The notes beneath the pieces were generated by a model. That model saw only the letters and a list, made by a program, of their open reading frames with translations, did not search any database and was not told the origin of the DNA. A stretch of 5,239 nt of DNA from Candidatus Saccharibacteria bacterium RIFCSPHIGHO2_02_FULL_47_12. Lineage in GTDB: Bacteria; Patescibacteriota; Saccharimonadia; Saccharimonadales; JANWIN01. The DNA lies in contig MGCP01000008.1 of assembly GCA_001790455.1 (NCBI GenBank), positions 1-5,239 of the forward strand, written 5' to 3'. Every line of letters begins with the position of its first letter. The stretch's first letter is position 1. This document shows, in pieces, positions 1 to 5,239 of this stretch. The translations under genes and the position numbers were made by a program.

Positions 1-987
1 AATTTAAGCTGCCCCGGCACCATCTTGATTACCAGAAAACCCTACTTGCGTGTTTACGGTGGCGATGTGGTTTCCGGAATCGGGTTTGAACCCAGTTGTA
101 CCAAAAACAGCTCATCCCAAATAGCCGCCTACAACCGCGGCAGTAGCGGTGGCTACGGCGGTGCGGGTGCACAATTTGGCGTTCAAGCCTATGGGGCAGT
201 AGACCAGTTTGTTAGCGCTATGCTGCGTGGCAGTAACCCTGCACCACCAAAGGGTTTGACCTTTGCCAACACCAGCGGCACGTATGGAGCTAGCTTTGGT
301 GATGCACCCTGCATAAAGGATTACTACGCCGACCTAGCTGCCTACCATAGTAATGCGCCGGCCATTCCTACTGGCATAATCTTTGGAACTTCTGGTAACT
401 GGGATCCAGACCTGCCATTCGGTAATCCCGGCTATGGCTATCGCCAACGCACTGGAGACCTAACCTTGGCCGCCGGAACCATTGAACTAGGTACCCACCG
501 GGTTATTTATGTCGAAGGCAACGTCGCAATCACCGGCGATGTCTTCTATGCCGGCTACGGCTCTCAGGACCAGATACCCTCGTTTTACCTGATAGTGAAG
601 GGCAATATTTATATAGACGGAAATGTCACTAACCTGGACGGTGTGTTTGTTGCCCAGCCTAGAGCGAATGGCACGGGAGGCATTATTTATACCTGCTCAA
701 GCGGTTTTGCACCAGTTGCACAAAACCTCTTGTACAACGCTCCCAACAACAACAGTAGCGGCTGTGCCAACAAGCTAACAATCAACGGTGCCTTTATAGC
801 CAACCAGGTTAAGTTCTTGCGCACTGTTGGCAGTCAGGGGCTCTCTAGTGCCAGCGAGGCCAGTAGTTCAGCCAATATTGCCGAGGTGTTTAACTTTAGC
901 CCAGAACTGTGGCTAACCAGCCCGGGGCTGGTTACCGGAGGCACGGTCCAGCTAGATTCCATTACCAGCTTGCCGCCCATTCTTTAG
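1..987 (+). CDS. Surface/extracellular beta-rich protein, 5'-truncated (C-terminal 328 residues)
   Basis: The reading frame is open from base 1 to a TAG at 985-987, so the TTG at 25 is probably not the start and the gene begins upstream of the window. The product is rich in Gly, Ser, Asn and Tyr, with five well-spaced cysteines and no membrane segment or charged cytoplasmic-like stretch, which fits an exported protein. An early RVYGGDVVSGIGF segment is followed by a Gly-rich part, then by staggered strand-like units such as GNVAITGDVFYAG, GNIYIDGNVTNLDGVFVAQ and TINGAFIANQVKF. These look like layers of a beta-solenoid or polymer-forming fold. The C-terminus (SITSLPPIL) has no LPXTG or hydrophobic anchor, so any anchor should be N-terminal and outside the window. 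I recall similar proteins from Saccharibacteria but know no assigned function. A pilus-associated or adhesin role is inferred only from the neighbouring pil operon, which has its own promoter. Confidence 0.8.
   Translation, partial: NLSCPGTILITRKPYLRVYGGDVVSGIGFEPSCTKNSSSQIAAYNRGSSGGYGGAGAQFGVQAYGAVDQFVSAMLRGSNPAPPKGLTFANTSGTYGASFGDAPCIKDYYADLAAYHSNAPAIPTGIIFGTSGNWDPDLPFGNPGYGYRQRTGDLTLAAGTIELGTHRVIYVEGNVAITGDVFYAGYGSQDQIPSFYLIVKGNIYIDGNVTNLDGVFVAQPRANGTGGIIYTCSSGFAPVAQNLLYNAPNNNSSGCANKLTINGAFIANQVKFLRTVGSQGLSSASEASSSANIAEVFNFSPELWLTSPGLVTGGTVQLDSITSLPPIL
914..934. repeat. Perfect inverted repeat inside the 3' end of the surface-protein gene
   Basis: The arms TAACCAGCCC (914-923) and GGGCTGGTTA (925-934) are perfect reverse complements around a single central G. 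As RNA this could fold into an 8-bp stem with a CGG-type loop or longer. It lies about 50 nt before the stop codon, inside codons for LTSPGLVTG, and no T-run follows it, so it is not a standard intrinsic terminator. It could slow 3' exonucleases or be a coincidence of Pro/Gly/Leu codons. Confidence 0.6.
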
Positions 988-1048
988 ATAATATTCAGAA
1001 AACAAAACACAGGCTTTCGGAAAATACTGTTTGAAAATTGCATGCCTG
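988..1048. other. Intergenic stretch without a recognisable terminator
   Basis: This AT-rich spacer follows the surface-protein stop codon. I see no GC-rich stem followed by a T-run, only weak partial pairings such as AAACA with TGTTT around the CAGGCTTTCGG stretch. Transcription of the upstream gene may therefore end by another mechanism or read through into the pilus operon. Confidence 0.4.
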
Positions 1049-1077
1049 TTGGCACGCTAAACCCCTTATGCTATAGT
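1049..1077 (+). promoter_or_regulatory. Sigma-70-type promoter of the pilus operon
   Basis: A TTGGCA -35 box (1049-1054, five of six consensus bases) is followed by a 17-bp spacer and a TATAGT -10 box (1072-1077, five of six). The TG at 1069-1070 gives an extended -10 element. Transcription should begin near 1084-1086. This is the best promoter in the window. It lies 74 bp upstream of the preferred pilM ATG, between two genes with no sign of coupling, so it is the natural promoter of pilM and the genes after it. Confidence 0.75.
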
Positions 1078-1087
1078 GAGGTTAACT

Positions 1088-1177
1088 ATGGCTCGGGCAA
1101 GAGAAAAACTATTAAATTTAAAGGGTGGGCAGTCGTTGCCTAGAATTAAGGATGAGCTTACTATCTGGAGTGTCTGA
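1088..1177 (+). CDS. Possible 29-codon leader ORF overlapping the pilM start
   Basis: An ATG at 1088 opens a 29-residue frame that begins MARAREKLLNLKGG and ends TIWSV before a TGA at 1175-1177. The ATG lies only a few nucleotides downstream of the predicted transcription start, so it would be read from a leaderless or nearly leaderless mRNA. The frame runs past the preferred pilM ATG (1152) by 26 nt in a different frame. That pilM ATG has only an AAGG directly abutting it, which is too close to act as a normal ribosome binding site, so translation of this short frame could deliver ribosomes to pilM. I recognise no family. The alternative is an untranslated leader in which the frame is chance. 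Confidence 0.25.
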   Translation: MARAREKLLNLKGGQSLPRIKDELTIWSV

Positions 1178-2192
1178 TTTTTTTGGCCTAGATATTGGCA
1201 CGACCGCAATAAGATTGGTGCAGTTGAGAGGCAGTGGTTCAGTGAAGGCACTGACCAGGTATGCTTATATTCCCATTGACAGTAAACTGTCTGTCTCAGA
1301 CAGCAAGTCTGACCAGCAAAGAGTTGCACAAATTATCAAAGACTTGGTCTCTCAGGCCCAGATAGTTACCAAAAACGTAGCGGTTGGAATCCCATCGCAA
1401 AGGGTTTTTACTACGGTAGTAGACATAGAGCGCCTCAACCAAGAAGAGCTAGCCAAAACCATACACCTACAAGCCGATGCGCTTATTCCAACTCCCCCCA
1501 GCGAATCAAAAATAGACTTTGCGGTGCTTGGCGATTCGCCGGTAGACAAAACCAAGATAGAGCTTTTGCTGTCTAGCGTCCCCAATGATTTTATAGAGTC
1601 CAGACTGGATCTGCTTGAATCTATTGGACTAAACGTTATAGCCTTTGAGCCAGACAACCTAGCCCTTACCAGAGCCCTAATTCCGCTTGATGCCACCGAG
1701 CCACAAATGGTTCTAGACATTGGCTATAAAAGCACAGACCTGGTTATTAGTATGCAGGGTGGGCCTAGGCTTACCAGGTCTATACCAACCGGCACCGAAG
1801 CAATTATAAGATCGGCTGCGCAAAACCTAAATATTGACGACAAGCAAGCCCAGCAATTTGTTTTTAAGTTTGGAGTGGTCAAAGACAAGCTAGAGGGGCA
1901 AGTATACCAAGCAATCATTGGCACTGTAGATATTTTGGTAAGTGAAATAGAAAAATCGATCAAGTTCTTTCAGACCAGGTATAGCACGATAAAGCTGAAT
2001 CGGGTTATTGTAACCGGTGCGGCCAGTTCTTTGCCGGAGTTCCCGCTCTATGTGGCTAACAAATTTGGCCTAAACGTAGAGATTGGTAATTCCTGGCGCA
2101 ATGTTTCATTTCCGTCTGAGAGGCAAAACGATTTGCTGGCAGTATCTAGCCACTTTGGCGTAGCAGCAGGGTTAGCGGAGAGGCAAGAATGA
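1152..2192 (+). CDS. pilM: PilM, type IV pilus actin-like cytoplasmic ATP-binding protein
   Basis: PilM is an FtsA/actin-like protein on the cytoplasmic face that binds the N-terminal tail of PilN and links the pilus alignment complex to the motor. From the ATG at 1152 the product has 346 residues, normal for the family. Visible motifs are the phosphate-1 loop DIGTTAIRLVQL (D14-T18), the phosphate-2 loop LDIGYKSTDLV (D189) and the adenosine loop VTGAAS (about G289). The C-terminal FGVAAGLAER is also typical of PilM. An in-frame GTG at 1125 would add nine atypical residues, whereas MSLLSGVSDFFGLDIGTT matches the usual PilM N-terminus. Neither start has a well-spaced ribosome binding site. The gene is first in the operon behind the promoter at 1049-1077, and its TGA overlaps the pilN start as ATGA. 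The family assignment is strong; the exact start is less certain. Confidence 0.93.
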   Translation: MSLLSGVSDFFGLDIGTTAIRLVQLRGSGSVKALTRYAYIPIDSKLSVSDSKSDQQRVAQIIKDLVSQAQIVTKNVAVGIPSQRVFTTVVDIERLNQEELAKTIHLQADALIPTPPSESKIDFAVLGDSPVDKTKIELLLSSVPNDFIESRLDLLESIGLNVIAFEPDNLALTRALIPLDATEPQMVLDIGYKSTDLVISMQGGPRLTRSIPTGTEAIIRSAAQNLNIDDKQAQQFVFKFGVVKDKLEGQVYQAIIGTVDILVSEIEKSIKFFQTRYSTIKLNRVIVTGAASSLPEFPLYVANKFGLNVEIGNSWRNVSFPSERQNDLLAVSSHFGVAAGLAERQE

Positions 2193-2869
2193 TTCAATTC
2201 AACCTATTACCAGACGTTAAACTAGAGTTTATAAAAGCTCGTCGCACGCAGCGCAGGGTTTTGACGGCCGCAGTTGCAACCGCGGCTGTTTCAATTGGCA
2301 TATTGGTCCTGCTTTTTACTGCAGTCAATGTACTTCAGAAAAAGCACCTGCGAGATTTAAATGGTGACATTCAGAGCTACTCTAACCAACTATCTGAGGT
2401 CAAAGACCTAGGCAAAATCTTAACTGTGCAAAACCAACTTGGCAGCCTAACAGGGCTGCATGACCAAAAGCCAGTAACCTCACGGCTATATAGCTTTATA
2501 GGCAATCTTACTCCAGCTACTGCTACCATATCTCGCATAGAGGCCGATTTCGATGCGCACACGCTTGTTATTAGCGGCTCGGCTGACAGCCTAAGCACAG
2601 TCAACAAGTTTGCCGACACATTAAAGTTTACTACCTATAAAACGGCAGACGAGGCGTCTGAGGGCAATGCCTTTTCTAATGTCGTTTTGTCTAGTTTTAG
2701 CTCCAACGATCAAGGCTTTATGTATCAGCTAAACCTAAACTTTGAGCCAGCCATATTTAGTAGTGCCAGTGATGTGACCCTAACCGTACCAAACATTGTT
2801 AGCACCAGGTCTGAAACTGAAAAGCCAAACGAAATTTTTCAAGAATCACCAAGCGGTAACGGGAACTGA
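2189..2869 (+). CDS. pilN: PilN, type IV pilus inner-membrane alignment protein
   Basis: PilN is a bitopic membrane protein that binds PilM through its short cytoplasmic tail and pairs with PilO outside the membrane. The 226-residue product begins MIQFNLLPD, which contains the NLLP form of the conserved PilM-binding motif (residues 5-8). An Arg/Lys-rich stretch (about 11-23) and one hydrophobic segment (about 24-47) give an N-in orientation. Next come a probable coiled coil (about 50-72) and an alpha/beta domain to about residue 188 (RLYSFIGNLTPATATISRIEADF, a PilN-like core). The last roughly 35 residues are a polar, Ser/Glu/Asn-rich tail that looks disordered and is longer than in typical PilN. 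The start is supported by GGAGAGG at 2177-2183, eight bases from GGAG to the ATG, and by the ATGA overlap with pilM. Confidence 0.9.
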   Translation: MIQFNLLPDVKLEFIKARRTQRRVLTAAVATAAVSIGILVLLFTAVNVLQKKHLRDLNGDIQSYSNQLSEVKDLGKILTVQNQLGSLTGLHDQKPVTSRLYSFIGNLTPATATISRIEADFDAHTLVISGSADSLSTVNKFADTLKFTTYKTADEASEGNAFSNVVLSSFSSNDQGFMYQLNLNFEPAIFSSASDVTLTVPNIVSTRSETEKPNEIFQESPSGNGN

Positions 2870-2884
2870 TCAGGAGAGCAGAAT

Positions 2885-3559
2885 ATGGCAAAACAAGCAA
2901 AACAGTCACAAAAAAGGGTAGAGATCAACCAGACCAATGCCCGTATGGTCAGTGTTTTGGCTATTTGCTCAGCGGTTGTTGCTTTTTCTTTGGTTGCTTC
3001 CAGATCGCTACTTTCGCAGCGGTCTTACCAGAGCCGTGTCATTAACGAGAAAGAAAAAGCTGCACTTACACTAAAAGTCAATGCAGAAGCTGCCAAGAAT
3101 TTGGCAAAGGCTTACTCTGCTTTTGTTGGCACCAGCTCCAATGTTTTAGATGGTAACCCAGCAGGCACGGGTGAAAAAGACGGAGATAATGCCAAAATTG
3201 TGCTAGATGCACTGCCAAGCAAATACGACTTTCCTGCTCTAGCCAGCAGCCTAGAAAAAATCTTAAAAGACCGCAACTACAAGATAAACTCCATAACCGG
3301 CACAGACGACGAGGTTAACCAGCTAGGCACTGCCAGCCCCAACCCCGAACCGGTAGAAATGCCGTTTCAAATATCTGTTGAGGGTGACTATAACTCTATG
3401 AAAGAGCTTATAAGTACACTAGAGCGGTCTGTTAGGCCATTTGTAATACAAAAATTGCAGATGGATGCCAAGGACAATTCTATAAATATGACTATTAGTG
3501 CCAAGACTTTTTACCAGCCAGCCAAGAGCCTAACCATAACTACAAAGGAGATTAGATAG
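2885..3559 (+). CDS. pilO: PilO, type IV pilus inner-membrane alignment protein
   Basis: PilO forms a heterodimer with PilN and helps align the cytoplasmic motor with the growing pilus. The 224-residue product has a basic cytoplasmic tail (1-20), one hydrophobic segment (about 21-39) and a helical, coiled-coil-like region (about 43-80). A polar, Gly/Asp-rich loop follows (about 88-105, DGNPAGTGEKDGDN), and the C-terminal domain (about 106-215) has the PilO-like pattern LPSKYDFPALASSLEKIL followed by FQISVEGDYNSMKELISTLE. This order and length fit PilO; the sequence is divergent, so position after pilM-pilN adds much of the confidence. The ATG is preceded by AGGAGAG at 2872-2878. A 15-nt gap separates it from pilN, and its TAG shares one base with the next gene's GTG. 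Confidence 0.87.
   Translation: MAKQAKQSQKRVEINQTNARMVSVLAICSAVVAFSLVASRSLLSQRSYQSRVINEKEKAALTLKVNAEAAKNLAKAYSAFVGTSSNVLDGNPAGTGEKDGDNAKIVLDALPSKYDFPALASSLEKILKDRNYKINSITGTDDEVNQLGTASPNPEPVEMPFQISVEGDYNSMKELISTLERSVRPFVIQKLQMDAKDNSINMTISAKTFYQPAKSLTITTKEIR
3544..3550 (+). promoter_or_regulatory. Ribosome binding site fixing a GTG start
   Basis: AAAGGAG ends eight bases before the GTG at 3559-3561. This strong, well-placed Shine-Dalgarno sequence inside the end of pilO supports the non-ATG start of the small membrane-protein gene. Confidence 0.7.
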
Positions 3560-3798
3560 TGAAACAAAAAGACATTGTCTTAATCATTCTAGTGGTATTT
3601 ATTAGCACAGTTGTGGCGTTTGTTTTTTCTAGTTTTGTGTTATCGCCATCTAAAAATCGCAGTACCAAGGTAGAAGTAGTCCAGCCAATTACGGACGAGT
3701 TTAAAACGCCCGACAAAAAATACTTTAACAGTAATTCTATAGACCCAACCCAGCTAATCCAGATAGGAAACAGCCAAAACCCAGACCCGTTTAGGTAG
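3559..3798 (+). CDS. Small single-pass membrane protein in the pilP position
   Basis: This 79-residue protein has one N-terminal hydrophobic segment (about 6-28), then a polar extracytoplasmic tail of about 50 residues with TPDKKYFNSNSIDPTQLIQIG, ending NPDPFR. It starts at GTG, shares one base with the pilO stop and has a strong ribosome binding site, so it is surely translated as part of the operon. In Proteobacteria the gene after pilO is pilP, a lipoprotein of about 170 residues that bridges PilN/PilO to the PilQ secretin. Here there is no lipobox cysteine and no room for a PilP beta-domain. The C-terminal DPF resembles short Asp-Pro-Phe motifs seen in PilP-type linkers, but that is a weak similarity. 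I infer a membrane partner of PilN/PilO that replaces PilP in a cell without a secretin. I think I recall relatives in Saccharibacteria but cannot confirm it here. Confidence 0.85.
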   Translation: MKQKDIVLIILVVFISTVVAFVFSSFVLSPSKNRSTKVEVVQPITDEFKTPDKKYFNSNSIDPTQLIQIGNSQNPDPFR

Positions 3799-3801
3799 GC
3801 C

Positions 3802-3824
3802 GATGTTTCGATACACGCAACATC
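3802..3824 (+). repeat. Hairpin covering the start of the 34-codon ORF
   Basis: GATGTT (3802-3807) pairs with AACATC (3819-3824). After one T/C mismatch the stem can continue with CG (3809-3810) against CG (3816-3817), leaving an ATACA loop. The ATG of the small ORF (3803-3805) is inside the 5' arm, so the fold would hide that start codon. No T-run follows, which argues against a terminator. Confidence 0.45.
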
Positions 3825-3907
3825 AAGATCAAAGTACGGAGTTCATAGTACAGAGCTCTAAACTAATGCAGCATAACTATGTACTGCGAACCGGGGGCCA
3901 GCTATGA
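3803..3907 (+). CDS. 34-residue small ORF between the pilP-like gene and pilB
   Basis: An ATG four bases after the preceding stop opens a 34-codon frame that runs through the whole apparent spacer and ends at TGA 3905-3907, overlapping the pilB ATG as ATGA. The peptide starts MFRYTQHQD and ends YVLRTGGQL. It is polar, rich in Gln, with no cysteine, membrane segment or signal peptide, so it would be cytoplasmic. AGGTAGG (3793-3799) can act as a ribosome binding site. The exact fit between neighbours matches the tight packing of the rest of the operon, and pilB itself lacks a good ribosome binding site, so translation of this frame probably feeds pilB. I recognise no family. It may be a real small protein, perhaps a PilB or PilM partner, or a leader peptide whose only job is coupling. 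Confidence 0.55.
   Translation: MFRYTQHQDQSTEFIVQSSKLMQHNYVLRTGGQL
3841..3891 (+). repeat. Imperfect inverted repeat upstream of the pilB start
   Basis: GTTCATAGTAC (3841-3851) and GTACTGCGAAC (3881-3891) can form an 11-position stem with one A/C mismatch and one G-U wobble, around a 29-nt loop. The stem ends just before the CGGGGG run and 12 nt before the pilB ATG. It lies inside the 34-codon ORF, so a ribosome reading that ORF would melt it. This could make pilB translation depend on the small ORF. Confidence 0.4.
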
Positions 3908-5239
3908 GTGTTTTGTCGGCAACAGCCCAGAAACAGGTTGAAGACACACTGGTTAAAGATGGCTTGATAAAACCAGACAAGCTTAACGAGCTGCATAGCA
4001 CGGCGGAAAAGACCAATTCACCGCTGCTTAGCTTGGTGGTTAGTAAGGGTGGTATTTCAAACGAGGCGCTAACCAAAACGATTGCCAAGGTCACCAAAGT
4101 TCCTTATGTAAACCTAAGCAGCGCGCGAATAGACCCACAAGTCTTGACCTTGCTACCTGAGGATGTAGCACAGCGCTATATGGCGGTGCCACTTGGCGAG
4201 ATGCAGCACCGGCTGGTGGTTGCCATGCTAGATGCCGACAACGTCCAGGCAGTAGACTTTCTGGCTAATAAGATTGGCCGGCCGCTTAAGGTTTATGCCG
4301 CTAGTGAGGAAGGCATCCGTCACGTCCTAGCCCAATACAAGGGCGAGATCACCCAAGAGGTCAGAGGTGTTCTAAATGAACAAGAAGAAATAGAAAAACT
4401 GGTAGTAGACAGCAAAACTCAGGCCAAGGACATAGAAACGGCGGTGGCTGATTCTCCGGTCAGCAAGGTACTGACTGCCATATTAGAATACGCCGCCAGC
4501 CATAAAGCCAGCGATATTCACATAGAGCCAAACGAACGCGACCTGCGCGTGCGTTGTCGAATAGATGGCGTGCTGCGTGAGATCATGAAATTGCCAAAAG
4601 GCACCGAACCACCCATAGTGTCGCGCATAAAAATTTTATCCAATTTGAAAATTGACGAACATCGAATACCCCAAGACGGCCAGTTTACAGTCAAGGTTAT
4701 AGGCCGTGAGATTGATCTGAGAATAGCCATTTCGCCGCAGGTTTGGGGCGAGCAAGTGGTCATAAGGCTGCTAGACAAAACCGGCACTAGCCTAAAGCTA
4801 GAAGACATGGGCTACCGTGGCCGACCGCTAAGATTAATACGCAAATCCTTGGGTTTGCCTAACGGCTTAATTTTAACCAGTGGTCCTACTGGTTCGGGCA
4901 AGACCACGTCTATGTATGCCATGCTCCAAGAGATCAAAAACGACAGCATAAATATTGTTACGCTAGAAGACCCTGTGGAGTACAAGATTTCTGGAGTCAA
5001 CCAAATACAGGTAAACACAGATGTGGGGCTAACTTTTGCCACCGGCCTGCGCTCTATTTTAAGGCAAGATCCGAACGTGATTATGGTGGGTGAGATACGT
5101 GACCAAGAAACAGCTACCTTGGCTATCCAGGCTGCGCTTACTGGCCATTTGGTTTTTTCTACGCTGCATACAAACTCGGCTGCCGGAATCTTGCCCAGGC
5201 TTTTAGACATGGGCATAGAGCCGTTTCTAATTGCCAGTA
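3904..5239 (+). CDS. pilB: PilB/GspE-type pilus extension ATPase, 3'-truncated
   Basis: PilB is the hexameric cytoplasmic ATPase that drives pilin polymerisation. The first 445 residues are visible and the frame continues past the window. Residues about 1-150 form a T2SSE/MshEN-type N-terminal domain (LIKPDKLNEL, GGISNEALTKTIAK, VPYVNLSS, SEEGIRHVLAQYKG), and about 155-185 are a charged linker. The ATPase N-domain contains ASDIHIEP (202-209) and RCRIDGVLREI. In the catalytic domain are Walker A GPTGSGKTT (327-335, K333), the Asp box LEDPVEY (E355, D356), Walker B VIMVGEIRD (E397) and the His box TGHLVFSTLHTN (H415, H422). All catalytic residues in view are intact. The N-terminal MshEN-like domain marks it as PilB/GspE rather than the retraction ATPase PilT. 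The region that carries the tetracysteine zinc site in many PilB/GspE proteins lies beyond the window. The start is set by the ATGA overlap with the small ORF; no good Shine-Dalgarno precedes it, only a GGGGG run at 3893-3897. Confidence 0.95.
   Translation, partial: MSVLSATAQKQVEDTLVKDGLIKPDKLNELHSTAEKTNSPLLSLVVSKGGISNEALTKTIAKVTKVPYVNLSSARIDPQVLTLLPEDVAQRYMAVPLGEMQHRLVVAMLDADNVQAVDFLANKIGRPLKVYAASEEGIRHVLAQYKGEITQEVRGVLNEQEEIEKLVVDSKTQAKDIETAVADSPVSKVLTAILEYAASHKASDIHIEPNERDLRVRCRIDGVLREIMKLPKGTEPPIVSRIKILSNLKIDEHRIPQDGQFTVKVIGREIDLRIAISPQVWGEQVVIRLLDKTGTSLKLEDMGYRGRPLRLIRKSLGLPNGLILTSGPTGSGKTTSMYAMLQEIKNDSINIVTLEDPVEYKISGVNQIQVNTDVGLTFATGLRSILRQDPNVIMVGEIRDQETATLAIQAALTGHLVFSTLHTNSAAGILPRLLDMGIEPFLIAS

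Noticed and set aside
25..27. TTG at 25 as the true start of the surface-protein gene
   Set aside because: The frame is open to base 1, no ribosome binding site is seen, and the sequence there reads like the middle of a protein.
1031..1036. TTGAAA as the -35 box
   Set aside because: It is 35 bp from the TATAGT box, too far; TTGGCA at 1049 has the ideal 17-bp spacing.
1043..1054. TGCC-TGTT-GGCA hairpin as a terminator of the surface-protein gene
   Set aside because: The stem is only four base pairs, no T-run follows, and it overlaps the -35 box.
1125..1151. GTG at 1125 as the pilM start
   Set aside because: It adds nine residues unlike PilM N-termini, and its AAAGG abuts the codon. The ATG at 1152 gives the standard N-terminus.
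1066..1963. Reverse-strand open frames at 1066-1329, 1352-1720 and 1724-1963
   Set aside because: They lie antisense to pilM or its leader, have no recognisable domains, and the sense strand encodes a clear PilM.
2377..2619. Reverse-strand open frame inside pilN
   Set aside because: It is antisense to a well-supported gene and has no family-like features.
3904..4350. Cyclic-di-GMP binding by the PilB N-terminal domain
   Set aside because: The domain resembles MshEN, but the RLGxxLVxxG-type binding motif is not clearly present, so I do not claim it.
3858..5216. Reverse-strand open frames at 3858-4097, 4518-4808 and 4812-5216
   Set aside because: They are shadows of pilB, whose sense frame carries every catalytic motif.
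1..5239. CRISPR arrays, tRNA or rRNA genes, insertion sequences
   Set aside because: I saw no regularly spaced repeats, tRNA-like cloverleaf, rRNA sequence, transposase or terminal inverted repeats.

Overview
The window holds the end of a surface-protein gene followed by the first part of a type IV pilus assembly operon, all on the + strand. The pilus genes run pilM - pilN - pilO - a short pilP-position gene - a 34-codon small ORF - pilB/gspE, and pilB is cut by the window end. TGA is used as a genuine stop (pilM, pilN), so the genetic code is the standard bacterial one. Three things resemble Candidate Phyla Radiation bacteria, most likely Saccharibacteria (TM7): the PilM/PilN/PilO sequences, a tiny membrane protein in place of a PilP lipoprotein with no pilQ after it, and the Gly/Ser/Asn-rich upstream surface protein. 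This placement comes from gene content and remembered family appearance, not from a search.

Region by region: 1-987 is the C-terminal part of a large, probably extracellular beta-rich protein, open back to base 1. Bases 988-1151 are intergenic. They contain a near-consensus sigma-70 promoter (TTGGCA, 17 bp, TATAGT with an extended TG) that should drive the pilus operon, and a 29-codon ORF whose ATG lies almost at the predicted transcription start. Bases 1152-3798 are pilM, pilN, pilO and the pilP-like gene, packed with an ATGA overlap, a 15-nt gap and a 1-nt overlap. Bases 3799-3903 look like a spacer but are almost entirely filled by a 34-codon ORF that starts 4 nt after the pilP-like stop and ends in an ATGA overlap with pilB. 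The same stretch can form two hairpins. Bases 3904-5239 are pilB, including its Walker A, Asp, Walker B and His boxes.

How they work together: PilM is a cytoplasmic actin-like protein that binds the N-terminal NLLP-type motif of PilN. PilN and PilO are bitopic membrane proteins that form the alignment complex. PilB is the hexameric extension ATPase that powers pilin polymerisation. With no secretin gene and no lipoprotein PilP in the visible operon, the machine looks like a single-membrane version, which would suit an epibiotic CPR cell using pili for attachment, motility or DNA uptake. The most interesting unexplained items are the 34-codon ORF with its hairpins before pilB, and the short ORF at the operon's 5' end.
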